DNA from: Nocardia gamkensis NBRC 108242
GTDB taxonomy: Bacteria > Actinomycetota > Actinomycetes > Mycobacteriales > Mycobacteriaceae
Direction of reading: 5' to 3'
NCBI RefSeq assembly: GCF_001612985.1
Contig: NZ_BDBM01000004.1
Location: 186,001-250,000 of the forward strand
Length of the DNA: 64,000 nucleotides
The first letter of the stretch is position 1, and each line of letters begins with the position of its first letter. The notes below the pieces were generated by a model. That model saw nothing but the letters and a program-made list of their open reading frames with translations, made no database searches and was not told where the DNA came from. The position numbers were made by a program, and so were the translations under genes. This document shows positions 25,119 through 33,053 of this stretch, piece by piece.

Positions 25119-25134
25119 CGCAAGTCCTCTTGCG
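25119..25134. promoter_or_regulatory. TetR operator, site 1
   Basis: CGCAAG-TCCT-CTTGCG, a 6+4+6 inverted repeat 11 nt upstream of the tetR start. It shares its arms with the longer palindrome 29 nt further along. Confidence 0.65.
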
Positions 25135-25162
25135 TTGCGTCGGTCCGGGCCTTAGCGTGGTG

Positions 25163-25186
25163 CTATCGCAAGTCTACTTGCGATAG
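25163..25186. promoter_or_regulatory. TetR operator, site 2 (perfect palindrome)
   Basis: An 11-bp arm CTATCGCAAGT, a 2-nt centre and the exact reverse complement ACTTGCGATAG. The site ends 14 nt before the esterase start and overlaps its leader, so bound repressor would block transcription. Confidence 0.75.
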
Positions 25187-25200
25187 AGAGCGAGAGGGTT

Positions 25201-26538
25201 ATGGAGACTGTCATGGCGCCGTCCGGGCGCTGGCGCGGTGCGGCCCGCGCCGGGGTCGCGGTGTTCCGTGGGATCCCGTACGCCCGGGCCGAGCGATTCC
25301 GCGCGCCGGAGCCAGTCGCGGTGTTCGAGGGGGTGTACGACGCCACGCGCCGGTACGCCATCGCGCCGCAGCTGCCCGGACGGCTCGAGTGCGTGATCGG
25401 GCGGGCCGGTTCCCTGGCGCAGTCCGAGGACTGTCTGGCGCTCACCGTCACGATGCCCGCGGGCGCCGAACCGGGCAGCTGCCCGGTGCTGGTGTGGCTG
25501 CACGGTGGCGCGTATCTCGCGGGCAGCGGGCAATGGAATCTGTACGACGCGGACCGGCTCGTGTGCGAGACCGGCGTGGTGGTGGTGTCGGTGAGTTATC
25601 GGCTCGGAGTGCTGGGATATCTCCGCGCGCCGGGCATCTCGGCGGGAAACCTCGGCCTGTGCGACCAGATCGCGGCGCTGCGGTGGGTGCGGGAGCACAT
25701 CGCCGAATTCGGCGGCGATCCACAGCGCGTCACCGTGGCGGGACAATCGGCGGGCGCGCACTCGGTCGTCGCGCTGCTGGGGATCGAGCCGGCGCGGCGG
25801 CTGTTCGCCCAGGCGATCGTGCAGAGCGCGCCCTTCGGCATCGGATTCCAGAGCCACCGGCAGGCCGAGCGAGTCGGCAAAATGTTCCTCGCCGAGCTCG
25901 GCGCCGACCCGCTCACCGCGCCGGTGGCCGAACTACTCGCCGCGCAGGGGCGTACGGCTCGCCGGATGGCCGGGCCCGCGGCGTTGAACTCGGCGCCGCC
26001 TTTCTTGCCGGTGGCGGATGCGGGCCCGCTGCCCGGCGAGCACACCTGGCGGCAAGCGGTGCGGGATACCGCCGCCGATCTGCCGGTGGTGCTCGGTTGC
26101 ACGGCGGAGGAGGCGCGAGCGTTCTACGACAACACGCACCCGGTCTTCGGCAGAGTACGGCGGTTGCCGCTGGCGGGCGTCCGCCTTACCTCGGCCGCGC
26201 AGCGTCTGATCACTCGAAAGGCGTTCGAGGACGGAATGTTTCGATTCGCCGACGAATTGGCCGATGCCGGGGCCGCCGTCTACTGCTACCGGGTGGGACA
26301 GCTCCACCCGGCGAACCCGTACGGCGCCTGTCACTGCATCGACTTACCACTGCTGTTCGCCGATGGCGACACCTGGCACGCCGCACCCATGCTCCTGCCC
26401 CTGACGGCGGCGGACGTCGACGCGCTCGGTGTCCGAACCCGGCGGTACTGGGGCGAATTCGCGCGCACCGGGCAGATCGCCGACACCGACTGGACACCGC
26501 ATCGACCGGGCTCCCGATTCGTCCGGCAACTGCCCTGA
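25201..26538 (+). CDS. Type B carboxylesterase
   Basis: 445-aa cytoplasmic carboxylesterase/para-nitrobenzyl-esterase-type enzyme. FRGIPYARAERFRAPEP opens the domain, the oxyanion region is VWLHGGAYLAGSG, the nucleophile is Ser in VAGQSAGAHSV, and the late His is in NPYGACHCIDLP. It hydrolyses carboxylic esters. The ATG at 25201 follows GAGAGGG; an ATG 12 nt later is an alternative. Control by the divergent TetR is indicated by the palindrome in its leader. Confidence 0.88.
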   Translation: METVMAPSGRWRGAARAGVAVFRGIPYARAERFRAPEPVAVFEGVYDATRRYAIAPQLPGRLECVIGRAGSLAQSEDCLALTVTMPAGAEPGSCPVLVWLHGGAYLAGSGQWNLYDADRLVCETGVVVVSVSYRLGVLGYLRAPGISAGNLGLCDQIAALRWVREHIAEFGGDPQRVTVAGQSAGAHSVVALLGIEPARRLFAQAIVQSAPFGIGFQSHRQAERVGKMFLAELGADPLTAPVAELLAAQGRTARRMAGPAALNSAPPFLPVADAGPLPGEHTWRQAVRDTAADLPVVLGCTAEEARAFYDNTHPVFGRVRRLPLAGVRLTSAAQRLITRKAFEDGMFRFADELADAGAAVYCYRVGQLHPANPYGACHCIDLPLLFADGDTWHAAPMLLPLTAADVDALGVRTRRYWGEFARTGQIADTDWTPHRPGSRFVRQLP

Positions 26539-26585
26539 GCGGTTCGAGGCCGCCGAGGCCGCGCGCGACAGGTAGGAATAGTGGG

Positions 26586-27449
26586 ATGACTGTTCTCGGT
26601 GCTGTGTTCCGCCCGCAAAACCCGCCCGAACTGCTGCGCGAGGCGGCCCGCGTGGCCGAGGCGACGGGCCTGGAGGAATTGTGGTTGTGGGAGGACTGCT
26701 TCCTGGAGAGTGGGATCGCCGCCGCCGCGGCCGCGCTCGCCTGGACCGAACGGCTGCGAGTCGGCATCGGGCTGCTACCCGTGCCACTGCGCAACGTCGC
26801 GCTCACCGCGATGGAAGCGGCGACGCTGCACCGGCTGTTTCCCGACCGGCTGATACTCGGTGTCGGGCACGGCGTGCAGAGCTGGATGGCGCAGGTCGGC
26901 GCGCACGTCGAATCGCCGGTGACCTTGCTGAGCGAACATTTGGCCGCGTTGCGCGCGCTACTGTCCGGTGAGCAGGTCACGGTCTCGGGTCGCTACGTGC
27001 GTCTCGACGCCGTCGCACTGGACTGGCCGCCCGAGACGCCGCCGAAGGTCTACGCGGGTGCGCGCGGGCCGCGCTCGATCCGGTTGTCCGGGGAGCACGC
27101 CGACGGCACGCTGCTGGATTCGATCGCCGACGCCGACGCCGTCCGCGCCGCACGCACGCTGATCGAGGAGGGGCGCGCGGCGTCCGGGCGCACCGACCGC
27201 CACCACGTGGTGGCGAACCTGCTGGCGGTCACCGGCTCGGATGCCGAAGCTCGCTTGGCCGCCGAACGCACCCCCGAGCATGCGCCGGGGGCGGGAGTGG
27301 CGGGTGACGCGCACGCGATCGCCGCGGCCGTGACCATGCTGGCCGAAGCGGGCGCGGACACCGTCGTACTCCAGACCACCGCCGACGATCCGGATCCCGC
27401 CGCTTACCTCCGGTTCGTCGCCGAGGAAGTCCGGCCCTTGGTCTCCTGA
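26586..27449 (+). CDS. LLM class flavin-dependent oxidoreductase
   Basis: 287-aa luciferase-like (bacterial luciferase/F420 superfamily) oxidoreductase. Features are an N-terminal barrel strand TVLGAVFRP, ELWLWEDCFLESG, RLRVGIGLLPVPLRN and LFPDRLILGVGHGVQSWM. FMN and F420 usage cannot be separated by eye; F420 is common in this group. It lies 47 nt after the esterase and could be cotranscribed with it, suggesting a joint role in breaking down an ester or xenobiotic. Confidence 0.85.
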   Translation: MTVLGAVFRPQNPPELLREAARVAEATGLEELWLWEDCFLESGIAAAAAALAWTERLRVGIGLLPVPLRNVALTAMEAATLHRLFPDRLILGVGHGVQSWMAQVGAHVESPVTLLSEHLAALRALLSGEQVTVSGRYVRLDAVALDWPPETPPKVYAGARGPRSIRLSGEHADGTLLDSIADADAVRAARTLIEEGRAASGRTDRHHVVANLLAVTGSDAEARLAAERTPEHAPGAGVAGDAHAIAAAVTMLAEAGADTVVLQTTADDPDPAAYLRFVAEEVRPLVS

Positions 27450-27469
27450 GCACCACGTGCGCGAATGAC

Positions 27470-28315
27470 CTAGGCCTGCGCCAGGCGCCGCTTCTGCTGC
27501 TCGACGTCGAACGTCGGCAAGGGCCAGTCCAGTTCGAGCCGTTCCAGGGCCGCGATCAGCAGTTCGGTGACCGCGAGCCGGGAGAACCACTTGCGGTCGG
27601 CGGGCACCACGTGCCAGGGCGCGTACTCGGTGGACGTGCGGTCCAGCATCGCCTGGTAGGCCTCCTGATAGGCGGGCCAGTACGCGCGCTCGTCGATGTC
27701 GGCCGGGTTGAACTTCCAGAACTTGTCCGCGCGTTCCAGCCGCTCGGCCAGCCGCCTCTTCTGTTCGTCCAGCGAGACGAACATGGCCACCTTCACCAGC
27801 GTGATGCCCTCGTCCACCAGTTCCCGCTCGAACGCGTTGATCTCGTCGTAGCGCGGCTCCCACACCGTCGGCGGCACCAGGTTGTGCACCCGCACCACGA
27901 GCACGTCCTCGTAGTGCGAGCGATCGAACACGCCGAGCTGACCCGCGCGCGGCAGCGCCTCGCGGATGCGCCACAGATAGTGATGGCGCTGCTCCTCTTG
28001 CGTCGGCACGCCGAACGCGGCGTGATCGACGCCCTGTGGGTCGACCGAACCGATGACGTGCCGGACGATGCCACCCTTGCCCGCGGTGTCCATGCCCTGC
28101 AAGACGAGCAGCACGCTGCGCCGGTCGCCGGAACGGCCGTTGGCGTACAGCTTCTCCTGGAGATCCGACAGCACCTTGCTGCGTTCGGCGAGCAGTGCGA
28201 CGCCCGCCTTCTTGCCGCCGGTGAACCCCGGCGTCCCGGAGGTGTCCAGCTCGGCTACTCGCAAGCCGTCGGCCTTCATGGCCTCGGCCGGACACACCGT
28301 CCACTGTTCAGGCAT
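27470..28315 (-). CDS. ppk2: Polyphosphate kinase 2 family protein
   Basis: 281-aa PPK2, a P-loop kinase that uses polyphosphate to phosphorylate nucleotides. The Walker A is GMDTAGKGGIVRHVIGSVDPQG, Walker B is FDRSHYEDVLVVRVHN, and the lid region has KRRLAERLERADKFWKFNPADIDER. The length fits single-domain PPK2. Nucleoside mono- versus diphosphate preference cannot be assigned without alignment. It is convergent with the LLM gene, 20 nt apart. Confidence 0.9.
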   Translation of the reverse strand: MPEQWTVCPAEAMKADGLRVAELDTSGTPGFTGGKKAGVALLAERSKVLSDLQEKLYANGRSGDRRSVLLVLQGMDTAGKGGIVRHVIGSVDPQGVDHAAFGVPTQEEQRHHYLWRIREALPRAGQLGVFDRSHYEDVLVVRVHNLVPPTVWEPRYDEINAFERELVDEGITLVKVAMFVSLDEQKRRLAERLERADKFWKFNPADIDERAYWPAYQEAYQAMLDRTSTEYAPWHVVPADRKWFSRLAVTELLIAALERLELDWPLPTFDVEQQKRRLAQA

Positions 28316-28349
28316 AGCCCCACCCTAACCACGCGGTGGTTCGCCCCGG

Positions 28350-29075
28350 TCACACTTGCGCGAGCCGCAGCAGCTGGGTGGCGAACTCCTCGTCCGACAC
28401 GGGAGCGAGGGTGAGATCATGCGCGGTGGTGAGCAGATAGCGACCGTCGCCGGTGAAGTCCAGCCAGGTGCGATGGCGGGTGGGCGGGGACATCGGGTTC
28501 TCGGGCTCCACCGTGACGGTGATGAAACCGCGTCCGTCCACCGGCTTGCGCAGTGTCTGACGGAATTTCGCCGCGCCGCGATGGCCGTTGGTGACGAACG
28601 GCTCGGTGCGGTCGGGGCTGAGCACGGCGTCCTGCGGCTCGCGCATCGGGGCGAGCTTGCCCGGCCGCGCCGAACCGATGATCTGCACCAGGCGTTCGCC
28701 TATGGCACGGGCATGGCACATCTGTACGGTCACCCGGTCCGGGGTGGCGACCAGGATGCCCGCGTGATTGTGCACCACCGCGGCGAACGCGAGAATCCGT
28801 TCGGTCTCGCTTTCGGTCCCATTGCGCGCGAGGGCGGAGCGTTCGCCGGAGACGGTGATGGTGGTCGCGTCGTTGCGCGCGCAGAGCACCAGCGCGGCGG
28901 CCAGGTCGGGCTCGGCCTGCCGGGCGAAGCGCTGCGGCAAACGCAGGGCGTGGTACTCCGATTCGGTCCGCGCCGTGGCCGAGGGGACCATGTTGACCGG
29001 GTACGGCCTACGGTCCAAGCTCGTTTCGTTCGTCCAGACATGCGTGAATTCGTCCGGGGTCAGCACCCATTTCAC
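28350..29075 (-). CDS. EspG-like ESX secretion-associated protein
   Basis: 241-aa protein of the EspG family, cytosolic chaperones that bind PPE partners before type VII secretion. It starts with the characteristic KWVLTPDEFTHVWTNE, contains an ITVSGERSALARNG beta segment, and ends with TRHRTWLDFTGDGRYLLTTAHDL. Its ATG overlaps the stop of a PPE-like gene by 4 nt, and a PE-like gene lies before that. No ESX core gene (eccA-E, mycP, esxAB) is visible in the window, so the substrate pair is presumably handled by a system encoded elsewhere. Confidence 0.85.
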   Translation of the reverse strand: MKWVLTPDEFTHVWTNETSLDRRPYPVNMVPSATARTESEYHALRLPQRFARQAEPDLAAALVLCARNDATTITVSGERSALARNGTESETERILAFAAVVHNHAGILVATPDRVTVQMCHARAIGERLVQIIGSARPGKLAPMREPQDAVLSPDRTEPFVTNGHRGAAKFRQTLRKPVDGRGFITVTVEPENPMSPPTRHRTWLDFTGDGRYLLTTAHDLTLAPVSDEEFATQLLRLAQV

Positions 29076-29734
29076 CGTGCGCCGCCTCCGCGGACGGAAT
29101 TCGGATCGCCGGATGCGTTGTCGGACGCCGAACCTTCGTGCGGCCGGGGGAATCGGGGAACACAGTCGCCGGTGGCCGGCATCGTCGGGGTATAGACGTA
29201 GGTCATCGTGTCCCGGACATCTGCCTCGATGTCTGCCGCCGCACTGTCGTGTTCCATCCTACGTTTTCCACCGTAAACCGCTTCGGCGGCCGGGTCCGCC
29301 AGCGGCCGATACCGCTGCGGCGGCGCGATCGCGCCCCGGACCGTCTGCGCGGCATCGCTATTCAACTCCATCAGCCGGGCGACCGCCCGGCACACGTCCT
29401 GCGCGTCCCCGCCCGCGCGGACGAACTGCCTGGTCGCGCCCACGGCGGCGTCGGCTGCGCGGCCGGACCAGCGCGCGAATTCCCGGTTGGTGGCATCGGA
29501 GAAGGCTTGGAACGCGTCGGCCACCGCGGCCGCGTTGGCCTGCCATGCCTCGGCGATCCGGCCGAGCGCCGCCGGGTCGAGCGCTTCGTGCACCAGCTCC
29601 CAGATCTGCTGATGGGTGTAGGCGCCGAACAGTTCCCGATCCGGCGCGTAGGCGGGATCGGTCGCCCCGTCGGCGAATCCGGCCAGCTCCTGCCGGATGT
29701 CGTCGGCGGCGGCGCGTGCCGCGGAGTCTGCCAT
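29072..29734 (-). CDS. PPE/WXG100-like putative type VII secretion substrate
   Basis: 220-aa helical protein. Residues 35-125 form two long helices broken by a W-x-G turn (FARWSGRAADAAVG), like WXG100/PPE proteins. The tail after residue 155 is low-complexity and probably disordered. There is no signal peptide. Encoded between a PE-like gene (41 nt upstream) and an overlapping espG gene, it is the likely EspG client. The classical Pro-Pro-Glu start is absent (it begins MADSAARAAADD), so this is PPE-like rather than a canonical PPE. Confidence 0.6.
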   Translation of the reverse strand: MADSAARAAADDIRQELAGFADGATDPAYAPDRELFGAYTHQQIWELVHEALDPAALGRIAEAWQANAAAVADAFQAFSDATNREFARWSGRAADAAVGATRQFVRAGGDAQDVCRAVARLMELNSDAAQTVRGAIAPPQRYRPLADPAAEAVYGGKRRMEHDSAAADIEADVRDTMTYVYTPTMPATGDCVPRFPRPHEGSASDNASGDPNSVRGGGAR

Positions 29735-29775
29735 CCGTCGTCCCCCTCAGTCGGTCCCGGCGCGCGGGTGCGTGC

Positions 29776-30168
29776 TCAACTGGGCTCCAGGTATTCGGCG
29801 ATCAGCCGCAGGGCGGCCTGATTCGCCGCCTCGGCGTCGGCCAGCCGGTTGGCCGCGGCGAGATACGCCGCCTTGAACAGCAGCGCCGTCTCCTGGAACG
29901 CCGCCAGCGTGTCGAGGTACTGCCGTCCTTTCGCGGCGAAACCGCGGGACAGGCCGTGCCCGGTGGGCAGGTCGGGAAAGCCGGTCACCTCGGTGACGAG
30001 GTGTTCCCCGGCCATCGCACGACGTAGATCGTCGACCAGCTTGTCGCACGCGGCGGCCAGATTCTCCGCGACCGCCGTATCCAGCTCGAACTTCTCGCCC
30101 CCGCCCGCGCCCATGGCCGCCGCGTACAGCTCTCGCGCCGTCCCCTGTCCGGTATCGGGTACCGCCAC
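29776..30168 (-). CDS. PE-like small helical protein of the ESX trio
   Basis: 130-aa all-helical protein beginning at a GTG. The central region (LAAACDKLVDDLRRAMAG, then ALLFKAAYLAAANRLADAEAANQ) predicts a helix-turn-helix hairpin similar in size to PE proteins. No Y-x-x-x-D/E secretion signal is obvious. Position as first gene of the trio matches the PE-PPE-EspG order seen in ESX loci; assignment rests on context more than sequence. A divergent GntR gene starts 182 nt away. Confidence 0.5.
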   Translation of the reverse strand: MAVPDTGQGTARELYAAAMGAGGGEKFELDTAVAENLAAACDKLVDDLRRAMAGEHLVTEVTGFPDLPTGHGLSRGFAAKGRQYLDTLAAFQETALLFKAAYLAAANRLADAEAANQAALRLIAEYLEPS

Positions 30169-30349
30169 GTGGAAGCCCCCTTCCGCTCGGTCCTGTTCGT
30201 ACCGCGCTGTACTGGACCCGCACTTTACCGCTCGGTTCAGCGCGGCGGACCGGCTCGGTATGTGCTTGTGCCGAGCACCCGGTACTCGGTTCCGCCGTTG
30301 TTACACTGACCAGCGGTCCGAGGGCGGTGTCCGCAGGGGAAGGCGACCG

Positions 30350-31096
30350 GTGGCCGAAAACGACGACGTAGTCCCGAAATACCTACAGATCTCGGGTCAT
30401 ATCCGTGCGCTGATCGAACGCGGTGAGCTGGCGCCCGGCGCCGAGGTGCCCTCGGAGCGGGAGCTCGCCGCACGCTGGAAGGTGGCCCGGCCCACCGCCG
30501 CCAAGGCGCTGAATACGTTGCGCCAGCAGGGGATCGTGCGGTCCCGCCGCGGATCGGGCACCTATGTGGCCGAGCAGCCTGTGCTGCTGCGGGAGAGTGC
30601 GCCCCGGTACGGACCGTCTTCGTCCGAGAGCCGGTCGGTGACCGTGCTACGAGCCGGAGTGGTGGAAGGGCCGCGGGCGGCCACCGACCAGCTCCGGCTG
30701 CCCGCTCCCAGTTCGGTGATCGTGCGAAAGATGTTGCATGAGGACATGTCCGGATACGCCCGCCTGGTCACCTGCTGGTATCCGGAAGGTTTCGCCGAAA
30801 CCGCAGCCCTGTTACTCGAATCCGAGCCCGTGCCCGGTGGAGTCACACGGTATCTGGAAGACGCGACCGGACGCGCTCTCACCGTCGTGCGCGAGAGCAT
30901 CGGCGCCCGGCTGGCCACCGACGACGAACGCCGCCACCTCACGCTTCGGCACCCGGCGGCGGTGCTGGTCGTGCGCCGTCTCGGTCTGGACGCTCATGGC
31001 GTTCCGCTCGAGTACCGCGAGACCGTCCACCCGCCCGGCCGGTGGATCATGCCGCACGAGAATTTCACCAGCTCAACGGCCGATTCCCGCCGTTGA
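30350..31096 (+). CDS. GntR family transcriptional regulator (HutC/UTRA type)
   Basis: 248-aa regulator. The N-terminal wHTH contains IRALIERGELAPGAEVPSER, ELAARWKVARPTAAKALNTL and the wing RQQGIVRSRRGSGTYV. The C-terminal half fits a UTRA effector domain and ends in GVPLEYRETVHPPGRW. The GTG at 30350 follows CAGGGGAAGG; the longer open frame upstream has no family similarity. It is divergent from the PE-like gene, which it may control, and followed by a 63-aa protein of unknown function. Confidence 0.88.
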   Translation: MAENDDVVPKYLQISGHIRALIERGELAPGAEVPSERELAARWKVARPTAAKALNTLRQQGIVRSRRGSGTYVAEQPVLLRESAPRYGPSSSESRSVTVLRAGVVEGPRAATDQLRLPAPSSVIVRKMLHEDMSGYARLVTCWYPEGFAETAALLLESEPVPGGVTRYLEDATGRALTVVRESIGARLATDDERRHLTLRHPAAVLVVRRLGLDAHGVPLEYRETVHPPGRWIMPHENFTSSTADSRR

Positions 31097-31157
31097 CACC
31101 CCGCTGCCGCAGCTGGCATAGTCCACTTGTCGGAGGTGTCGAAGGGTGGGAGGGGCG

Positions 31158-31349
31158 ATGTCCGATCGGTTGACCGTCGGCGGCTGGGTGATCGTGGGGG
31201 AGCAATGCTCGGTCCGCCTGGCCCCGGTACCGCGCGACGACTACCTCGCGTTCGTCTTCGAAAGCAGCGGAACCGAATTCGAATTGGCCCTGGCTCCCGC
31301 GATCCTGCACCGCATGGTCGATCTCGGCTCCGGGCCGCCGGTGCCGTGA
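31158..31349 (+). CDS. Small hypothetical protein (63 aa)
   Basis: 63-aa protein with an alternating hydrophobic pattern suggesting a small beta-rich fold (WVIVGEQCSVRLAPVPRDDYLAFVF, shown in part by LTVGGWVIVG). The ATG at 31158 is preceded by a strong GGGAGGGG site. It follows the GntR gene by 61 nt in the same direction. I do not recognise the family; a GntR-controlled or mycolata-specific protein is plausible. Confidence 0.55.
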   Translation: MSDRLTVGGWVIVGEQCSVRLAPVPRDDYLAFVFESSGTEFELALAPAILHRMVDLGSGPPVP

Positions 31350-31475
31350 CACGCTGCGGGAGTGGTGAGTTCGTCGCGTACTTCGCGCTCTTGACAACGA
31401 TTGCGCACGAGCCCGGCGAATGCCAGCTAGCCTCACTCCACAAGATCGTGCATTCTCGGCAGAGGACCATCCGCC

Positions 31476-32366
31476 ATGAACAACCTCCTACCCACGCCCG
31501 CGTCCGTTCGTGCGGATTCGACCGGGGATCTGCTCAGGGGCAGGACCGCTCTCGTCACGGGAGCCAGTCGAGGCATCGGCCGGGCGATCGCGATCAGGTT
31601 CGCGGCGGAGGGTGCGAACGTCGCGATGATCGCCCGTACCCAAGAGCCACATCCGAAGCTGCCCGGCACGATACACACCGCTGCCGCCGACGTGGCGGCA
31701 GCGGGCGGTGACGTACTGCCGCTCGTGGCCGATGTGCGCGATGACAAGGCGCTGGAGGAGGCGGTCGATCGCATCGTCGATCGCTTCGGCGGCATCGACA
31801 TCCTGGTCAACAACGCCGGATCGGTCGATCTCACCGGCGCCGAGCAGATCGGCATGCAGCGCTACGACCACATGCAATCCGTCAACGTGCGCGCCCCCTT
31901 CCTGCTGTCCAAGCTGGCGCTGCCGCACCTGCGTCTCTCGGCACGAGCCGGGCGCAACCCGCACATCCTCACACTTTCCCCACCTCTCAACCTGAGCCCC
32001 GCGCACGTCGGCAACGGCGTCGCCTACACCGTCTCGAAATACGGTGTCAGCATCGCCACCATCGGCTTGGCGCACGAATTCCGGTCCCATGGCATCGCCG
32101 TGAACTCTCTGTGGCCCCGGACCAAAATCGATACCGCCGCGGTACGCAATCTGCTCGGCGGCGAGGACGCCGTTGCCGCGTCCCGCACTCCCTTGATCTG
32201 CGCCGATGCCGCTCTGTTGATCGTGACCAGTCCCGCGTCGACCTACACCGGTCACCTTCTCTTGGACGAGGATGTGCTCGCGTCGCATGGGAGCACCGAC
32301 CTGGACCGGTATCGGGTCGTACCGGGCGGCGGTGCGCTCGCCGCCGACCTGTTCGTCGACGGGTAG
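31476..32366 (+). CDS. Short-chain dehydrogenase/reductase (HSDL2-like)
   Basis: 296-aa SDR. The nucleotide loop is VTGASRGIGRAIA, followed by NNAGS, a catalytic Ser in LTLSPPLNLSP, and YTVSKYG supplying Tyr and Lys. The combination of LTLSPP and an extended C-terminus ending in RYRVVPGG resembles hydroxysteroid dehydrogenase-like 2 proteins, which lack a defined substrate. It is monocistronic and convergent with a methyltransferase gene. Confidence 0.85.
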   Translation: MNNLLPTPASVRADSTGDLLRGRTALVTGASRGIGRAIAIRFAAEGANVAMIARTQEPHPKLPGTIHTAAADVAAAGGDVLPLVADVRDDKALEEAVDRIVDRFGGIDILVNNAGSVDLTGAEQIGMQRYDHMQSVNVRAPFLLSKLALPHLRLSARAGRNPHILTLSPPLNLSPAHVGNGVAYTVSKYGVSIATIGLAHEFRSHGIAVNSLWPRTKIDTAAVRNLLGGEDAVAASRTPLICADAALLIVTSPASTYTGHLLLDEDVLASHGSTDLDRYRVVPGGGALAADLFVDG

Positions 32367-32407
32367 GCACAGCTGAAAAGGCCGAACGCGAACGCTGTCG
32401 CGGGCGG

Positions 32408-33040
32408 CTAAGCGGGTTTCGTCGCGCTGACGTACTGGAGCAGGCGATGGACCCGCTGGTCGATCTCCACCAAGCCCTCTTCGGCGAAGAGGGTCGGGAA
32501 AGTCCGCGTGCCGAATACCCGCAGACCGCTCAGACCGCCGACCACGCGGCTCACCTCGCCGATGGGGTTGGGGGCCCGGTGGCTGGTGGTGATCGCGATG
32601 CGGCCGCCGGGGGCGAGGACGCGAATCATCTCGCGGGCGGCGACGAGCGGGTCGGGAATGAGGTAGAGCGCGCCGAAACAGCAGACGGCGTCGAAGGTGC
32701 CGTCCGCGAACGGGAGTGTGCGCGCGTCGCCGCGCAGATATCCGACGCGCGGTCCGGCGTTGTCGGCGACGGCGCGCGCCAGCATCGGCTCGGAGTAGTC
32801 CAAGCCGATCGCGTAACCGTCGCCGGACAGCGCCTCGCTCAGATATCGGGTGAAATTGCCCGGCCCGCAGGCGATGTCGAGCACCTTCTGCGCGCCGCCG
32901 AGCCGCAGGGTGGCGACCGCGTCACGCCGGTCCGCCGCGGTCGTCCGCCCGCTGGCGAGATAGAACAGCGTCGGCCGCCAGGCTCGCTCGTACACCGCCG
33001 CGAGCGCCGGGGCATTCATCGTTTTTCGTGCGAGGTTCAC
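32408..33040 (-). CDS. Class I SAM-dependent methyltransferase
   Basis: 210-aa methyltransferase with the SAM-binding motif VLDIACGPGNFTRYLSEAL, post-I acidic residue in GLDYSEPM, GDARTLPFADGTFDAV (motif II) and LAPGGRIAITTS (motif III). It lies 13 nt downstream of a trans-acting enoyl-reductase homologue, the same pairing as Rv2952/Rv2953 in mycobacterial phenolic glycolipid synthesis, so a lipid substrate is plausible. An ATG 21 nt inside is an alternative start. Confidence 0.82.
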   Translation of the reverse strand: MNLARKTMNAPALAAVYERAWRPTLFYLASGRTTAADRRDAVATLRLGGAQKVLDIACGPGNFTRYLSEALSGDGYAIGLDYSEPMLARAVADNAGPRVGYLRGDARTLPFADGTFDAVCCFGALYLIPDPLVAAREMIRVLAPGGRIAITTSHRAPNPIGEVSRVVGGLSGLRVFGTRTFPTLFAEEGLVEIDQRVHRLLQYVSATKPA

Positions 33041-33053
33041 CGGTGTGCGTCTC

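Noticed and set aside
28316..30349. A complete type VII secretion locus around the EspG-like gene.
   Set aside because: Flanking genes are PPK2 and GntR/SDR; no ecc, mycP or esx core genes are present, so only an accessory trio is called.
31391..31420. TTGACA resembling a -35 element before the SDR gene.
   Set aside because: No acceptable -10 hexamer at 16-19 nt spacing.
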